From JAYFQE01 sp034927345 (GTDB lineage Bacteria > Bacillota > Clostridia > Saccharofermentanales > UBA5734), in contig JAYFQE010000002.1 in NCBI GenBank assembly GCA_034927345.1, forward strand, positions 372,001-436,000: a DNA stretch of 64,000 bases, given 5' to 3'. Under the pieces are notes generated by a model, which saw only the letters and a list, made by a program, of their open reading frames with translations, searched no databases and was not told the origin of the DNA. Position numbers and translations under genes: made by a program. This document shows, in pieces, positions 61,192 through 64,000 of the stretch. Within the stretch, counting starts at the first letter, position 1, and each line of letters opens with the position of its first letter.

Positions 61192-61428
61192 TTACCGGAA
61201 CATCCCCGGTGGTAAAATTTTATCCAGTAGATTGCGGAAAGCTTCCCGGTCGCTGAAGTAACGGACACCCAGGAAATAACCCAGTAAAGTCATGCCAATT
61301 AAAAACAAAGTCTTGAGCAACCCGAAAATAACCAGCGACAAAGCCAGGCACAAACCGATTACAGCGCCCACTGTGCCTGGGTTTCTGCCTTTTAAACTGT
61401 CCAGAAGCTGCTGCCAGATAGCTTTCAT
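61192..61428 (-). CDS. DUF2273 small membrane protein
   Basis: The 78-residue protein has two membrane helices joined by a short turn (GAVIGLCLALSLVIFGLLKT and LIGMTLLGYFLGVRYF), which is the DUF2273 pattern. It is encoded right after amaP and asp23 in many Firmicutes and probably takes part in the same envelope complex. Its function is not known. Confidence 0.88.
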   Translation of the reverse strand: MKAIWQQLLDSLKGRNPGTVGAVIGLCLALSLVIFGLLKTLFLIGMTLLGYFLGVRYFSDREAFRNLLDKILPPGMFR

Positions 61429-61434
61429 CGCTGT

Positions 61435-61986
61435 TTACCGTTCAACGCGTGTAGAAACCGGTTCAACGCGGCTGACCCGAACCTGAACCTGGGCTACCGG
61501 TATGCCGGTATAACGTTCGATATCCTTTTTTATCCGATCCTGAACCTTGGCCATCATCGCCGGCACTTCAACATCGGAATATAAAACCGTGCTGAGCTGT
61601 ATGATGATTTTATCGCCCTTGGACGGCGCGACCTTGGCTTTAGCCGTCTTGATGCCGCACTGGGCTGATTTGGCCGAATTCAGAGCAATGCTCTCGATAG
61701 CGTCAACCCCGATATCAATGCTGCCGATATCAGTGCTGCGAATGCGCGTGCGGCGCAGCCGGCCGCTCATGACGCTGTAGACCATGGCCAGCACGCAGAA
61801 TCCCAAAACAACCAGCCAGAAAATAATGGCCATCAGGCGATAGGAGGTCTGGTCATTCATTAAGACAACCCAGGTTATGACATCGCTCAAGATCGTTTCA
61901 TTGATCAGCATTAAGAGAAAGACAAACGAAAAAACGGCAAGAAAAAATGAAAAAACAATAAAGGCAAAACGGACGAATGTATTCAT
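61435..61986 (-). CDS. amaP: AmaP, membrane anchor for Asp23-type alkaline shock protein
   Basis: The N-terminal part has two membrane helices (about residues 4-26 and 52-70). The C-terminal part is an Asp23-like domain with SIDIGVDAIESIALNSAKSA at the start and DIERYTGIPVAQVQVRVSRV near the end. In Staphylococcus AmaP fixes Asp23 to the membrane, and the asp23 gene lies directly upstream here, overlapping by 4 bases. The length of 183 residues is normal. Confidence 0.9.
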   Translation of the reverse strand: MNTFVRFAFIVFSFFLAVFSFVFLLMLINETILSDVITWVVLMNDQTSYRLMAIIFWLVVLGFCVLAMVYSVMSGRLRRTRIRSTDIGSIDIGVDAIESIALNSAKSAQCGIKTAKAKVAPSKGDKIIIQLSTVLYSDVEVPAMMAKVQDRIKKDIERYTGIPVAQVQVRVSRVEPVSTRVER

Positions 61987-62375
61987 TTCCGACCATCCTC
62001 CTTGGTGACGACACCTTTGACATGCACGTTGACTGCTTCAACAACCAATCCGGTGAATTTCTCGACATCAGACTTAACGCGCTCTTGGATGTTCCAGGCC
62101 ACTTCCGGTATGATATTGCCAAAATAGACGATCGGATAGACCGTTATGGTAACAACTTCGTCATTATCTTCGTGGAAAATAACCTTGACGCCTTTCCCTT
62201 CGTGCTCCACACCGATTGCTTCTTTCAAAGTGATGACGGCGCTGCTGTCCAAACAGGCCACACCGGGCGCCTGCATGGCGGCTTCCGCTGCATACTGGGC
62301 GACAAAACCCTGAGACATGGTCCGTTCGCCTTTGATCGAAGATTGTGGATTAGAATCGGCCATATCCGCGGTCAA
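61983..62375 (-). CDS. Asp23/Gls24 family envelope stress response protein
   Basis: The Asp23 core runs from VAQYAAEAAMQAPGVACL to VNVHVKGV, with VTITVYPIVYFGNIIPEVA in the middle. Such proteins form sheets under the membrane in partnership with AmaP. The start is undecided. The frame opens at TTG 62375, overlapping the efp stop, and has ATG codons at 62363 and 62318. The last of these follows AAAGG by about ten bases and would begin at SQGFVAQY, closest to the family start. Confidence 0.92.
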   Translation of the reverse strand: MTADMADSNPQSSIKGERTMSQGFVAQYAAEAAMQAPGVACLDSSAVITLKEAIGVEHEGKGVKVIFHEDNDEVVTITVYPIVYFGNIIPEVAWNIQERVKSDVEKFTGLVVEAVNVHVKGVVTKEDGRK

Positions 62376-62929
62376 GCGCGTTCCATATATTCGCCTGTCC
62401 GGGTGTCAATGCGGATACGATCGCCCTGATTGACGAATAACGGGACTTTGATGACCGCGCCGGTTTCAACCACAGCGTTTTTCGTGGCATTCTGGGCTGT
62501 GTCGCCTTTTACGCCCGGCTCGCAATCCGTAATTTCCAATTCTACGAAAATCGGCGGTTCGACGCCGAAGATCTGCCCTTTATAGGACAAAACCTTGCAA
62601 ACCATGTTCTCTTTAAGGAATTTCAAAGCATCCCCAAGCGCCTGGGCGCTGAACGGGACTTGCTCATAGGTATTGACATCCATAAAATAGTGGAGGTCGC
62701 CATCCTTATAAAGGTAGGTCATATCAGCGCGATCCAGTTGAGCCCGCTCAAATTTTTCGTTAGGATTAAAACTGCGTTCGACCACGCCGCCCGTTTTTAC
62801 ATTGCGATATTTCGTCCGGACAAATGCGGATCCTTTACCGGGTTTAACATGTTGAAACTCGACAACCTGAAAAACTTGCCCATCCATCTCAAAGGTGACA
62901 CCGTTGCGAAATTCACCTGCACTGATCAT
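62372..62929 (-). CDS. efp: translation elongation factor P
   Basis: EF-P rescues ribosomes stalled at proline stretches. The KOW-like N-terminal domain has VEFQHVKPGKGSAFVRTKYR, whose KPGKGSA loop carries the Lys that may be modified. The two OB domains contain YLYKDGDLHYFMD and PPIFVELEITDCEPGVKGDT, and the protein ends VPLFVNQGDRIRIDTRTGEY. CGGAGG precedes the ATG. It is the first gene of the long efp-to-recN run. Confidence 0.97.
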   Translation of the reverse strand: MISAGEFRNGVTFEMDGQVFQVVEFQHVKPGKGSAFVRTKYRNVKTGGVVERSFNPNEKFERAQLDRADMTYLYKDGDLHYFMDVNTYEQVPFSAQALGDALKFLKENMVCKVLSYKGQIFGVEPPIFVELEITDCEPGVKGDTAQNATKNAVVETGAVIKVPLFVNQGDRIRIDTRTGEYMERA

Positions 62930-63160
62930 GAAAGAATACCTCCGTTTATTGCCATATCAAATATGAATTCTAGTCAAATTCTACCCCATTTTAGTCTATC
63001 TGGGCCAGACCTGCAAGGGGCTATCGACAGGATGGGTTACTAAGATTCGCCGGAAGCCCCTTGGTCTGCGGTTTACAGCATACTACAACCAGTCCTTTTA
63101 CCGCAAGGAAAATGGTTTCATCGGCATGACGGCGATCAGAACGAGCTGATTGCATGGAAA

Positions 63161-64000
63161 TCAAAGGCTGGCTCCATGAAAAGGATTGCAGAAAAAAACG
63201 ACGGACGCGACGCCGAAAGATAAACCGATCCACTGCTTGAGCGTCAGGCGTTCCCGGAATAAGATCACTGCGGCCACAGTTGTCAGTACGAGACCGCCGC
63301 CGTTGACTATCGGAAAAAAAACGGCGCTCTCCATGACGCCGGATAGAAAAAGGTTGAGCTTATTATTGACCGCCATACACACGCCGCCGCCGATCAACAG
63401 AACAACAGTCGGCCAACTGCCGGAGCTTTGTCCGTTTTTTTTACTGTTCCTGCGGCGCGGCAACGCATATGACACAGCAGAATATATAAATGATATAAAG
63501 AAAGCGACGATCAAAAAAGCATTCAGCTCCGATTTTGAATCCGAATTCTGATGCCATTTTTGCATCACGCCGACCAGACCTGTGCAGACAAAAGTTATGA
63601 AACAATAAAAGAGCCATTGAAAAGACAGCTTTTTCCGATCTGCCCTGTAATCTGCAGACAGGATCAGGCAACCCGCCATCATGGCCAGTCCGGCGATCTG
63701 CGGCCAGGATATCCGTTCGTTCCAGAACAGCATGCCGGATAGTGCCGGGATCAGCGTAGAAAGCGAGATGATCACCGATGTGTAAGCCCAAGATCCGCGC
63801 TCCATAGCCTTCAAACATGAAATTTGCTGCAGCGCCGTCACAATACCGAAGGCAATCCCCAAGACCACGGTAAACGATGATACCGACGAAATGCCGCCCC
63901 ATAACAGAAGAATCACGGCCGCGGACAGACTGGTTGCGCCGTTATACACCTGCCGGTCATCAGAGCCGCCGGATATCCTGTTACAGAAATAATTTTTAAT
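63161..64000 (-). CDS. EamA/DMT-type transporter, 5' end cut off by the window
   Basis: The protein has about nine visible hydrophobic helices in two repeated halves, as in drug/metabolite transporters. The end of each half has the EamA style (LIPALSGMLFWNERISWPQ and TTVAAVILFRERLTLKQWIG). The frame runs open to the last base of the window and the residues before the first GTG (63949) continue the family pattern, so the start lies beyond 64000. The solute is unknown. The gene lies about 230 bases upstream of efp on the same strand, and the gap holds no gene I can recognise. Confidence 0.85.
   Translation of the reverse strand: MKNYFCNRISGGSDDRQVYNGATSLSAAVILLLWGGISSVSSFTVVLGIAFGIVTALQQISCLKAMERGSWAYTSVIISLSTLIPALSGMLFWNERISWPQIAGLAMMAGCLILSADYRADRKKLSFQWLFYCFITFVCTGLVGVMQKWHQNSDSKSELNAFLIVAFFISFIYSAVSYALPRRRNSKKNGQSSGSWPTVVLLIGGGVCMAVNNKLNLFLSGVMESAVFFPIVNGGGLVLTTVAAVILFRERLTLKQWIGLSFGVASVVFFCNPFHGASL

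Noticed and set aside
1..64000. Phage, insertion sequences, CRISPR arrays or defence islands
   Set aside because: No transposase, integrase, capsid or restriction gene and no regularly spaced repeats were seen. Genes follow conserved Clostridia orders throughout.

Overview
This window comes from the chromosome of an anaerobic Firmicute, most likely of the Clostridia. The evidence is a Bacillota-type PyrR-controlled pyr operon, type 1B PyrD with PyrK, RNase Y, YmdB, PgpH, the DUF2273/AmaP/Asp23 group, and a trimeric NAD-linked [FeFe]-hydrogenase. Strong GGAGG-type ribosome binding sites precede many genes, and GTG or TTG starts occur. Genus and species cannot be told from the sequence. Almost every gene is a core gene. 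I see no phage, insertion sequence, CRISPR array or defence island.

Layout. (1) 1-2.3 kb: the 3' part of a GNAT acetyltransferase, then a one-helix membrane protein divergent from lexA. The lexA promoter carries two LexA-box-like sites, and lexA overlaps the convergent hfq. (2) 2.4-17.3 kb, minus strand: hfq, miaA, mutL, mutS and miaB (RNA modification and mismatch repair), a MoxR/DUF58/transglutaminase trio, a DAHP synthase, a membrane protein of unknown role, a short-chain dehydrogenase and a YgjP-like metallopeptidase. (3) 17.2-27.1 kb, minus strand: the pyrimidine genes pyrR-pyrB-pyrC-pyrF-carB-pyrK-pyrD and a divergent pyrE-like gene. A PyrR-type attenuator leader precedes them. A second promoter with two ARG-box-like palindromes lies before carB, and carA is missing. 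(4) 27.1-32.8 kb: four tRNA genes (Leu-CAA, Tyr, CAU, Leu-CAG) with a putative metal permease, UDP-galactopyranose mutase, a DUF4886 protein and murD.

(5) 32.8-43.6 kb: a helicase fused to a PD-(D/E)XK-like domain on the plus strand, then on the minus strand lspA-rluD-DUF881-DUF881-phoH-pgpH-ybeY-era-recO. This is an RNA processing, ribosome maturation, c-di-AMP and repair operon. (6) 43.6-47.8 kb: rny, ymdB and an orphan peptide-binding lipoprotein. (7) 48-52.1 kb: hydC-hydB-hydA. (8) 52.3-64 kb: a plus-strand RluA-type pseudouridine synthase, then on the minus strand efp-asp23-amaP-DUF2273-nusB-xseA-xseB-ispA-dxs-nadK-argR-recN. The 3' part of an EamA/DMT transporter closes the window.

No clearly new multi-gene system stands out. 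The points most worth a second look are regulatory and architectural: the double (PyrR and probable ArgR) control of pyrimidine genes in an operon without carA; the LexA-site region shared with an unknown membrane gene; convergent gene pairs with overlapping 3' ends (lexA/hfq, helicase/recO); two tRNA-Leu promoters that overlap the promoters of divergent genes; an acidic insert in Era; and an unusual possible start codon for rny.
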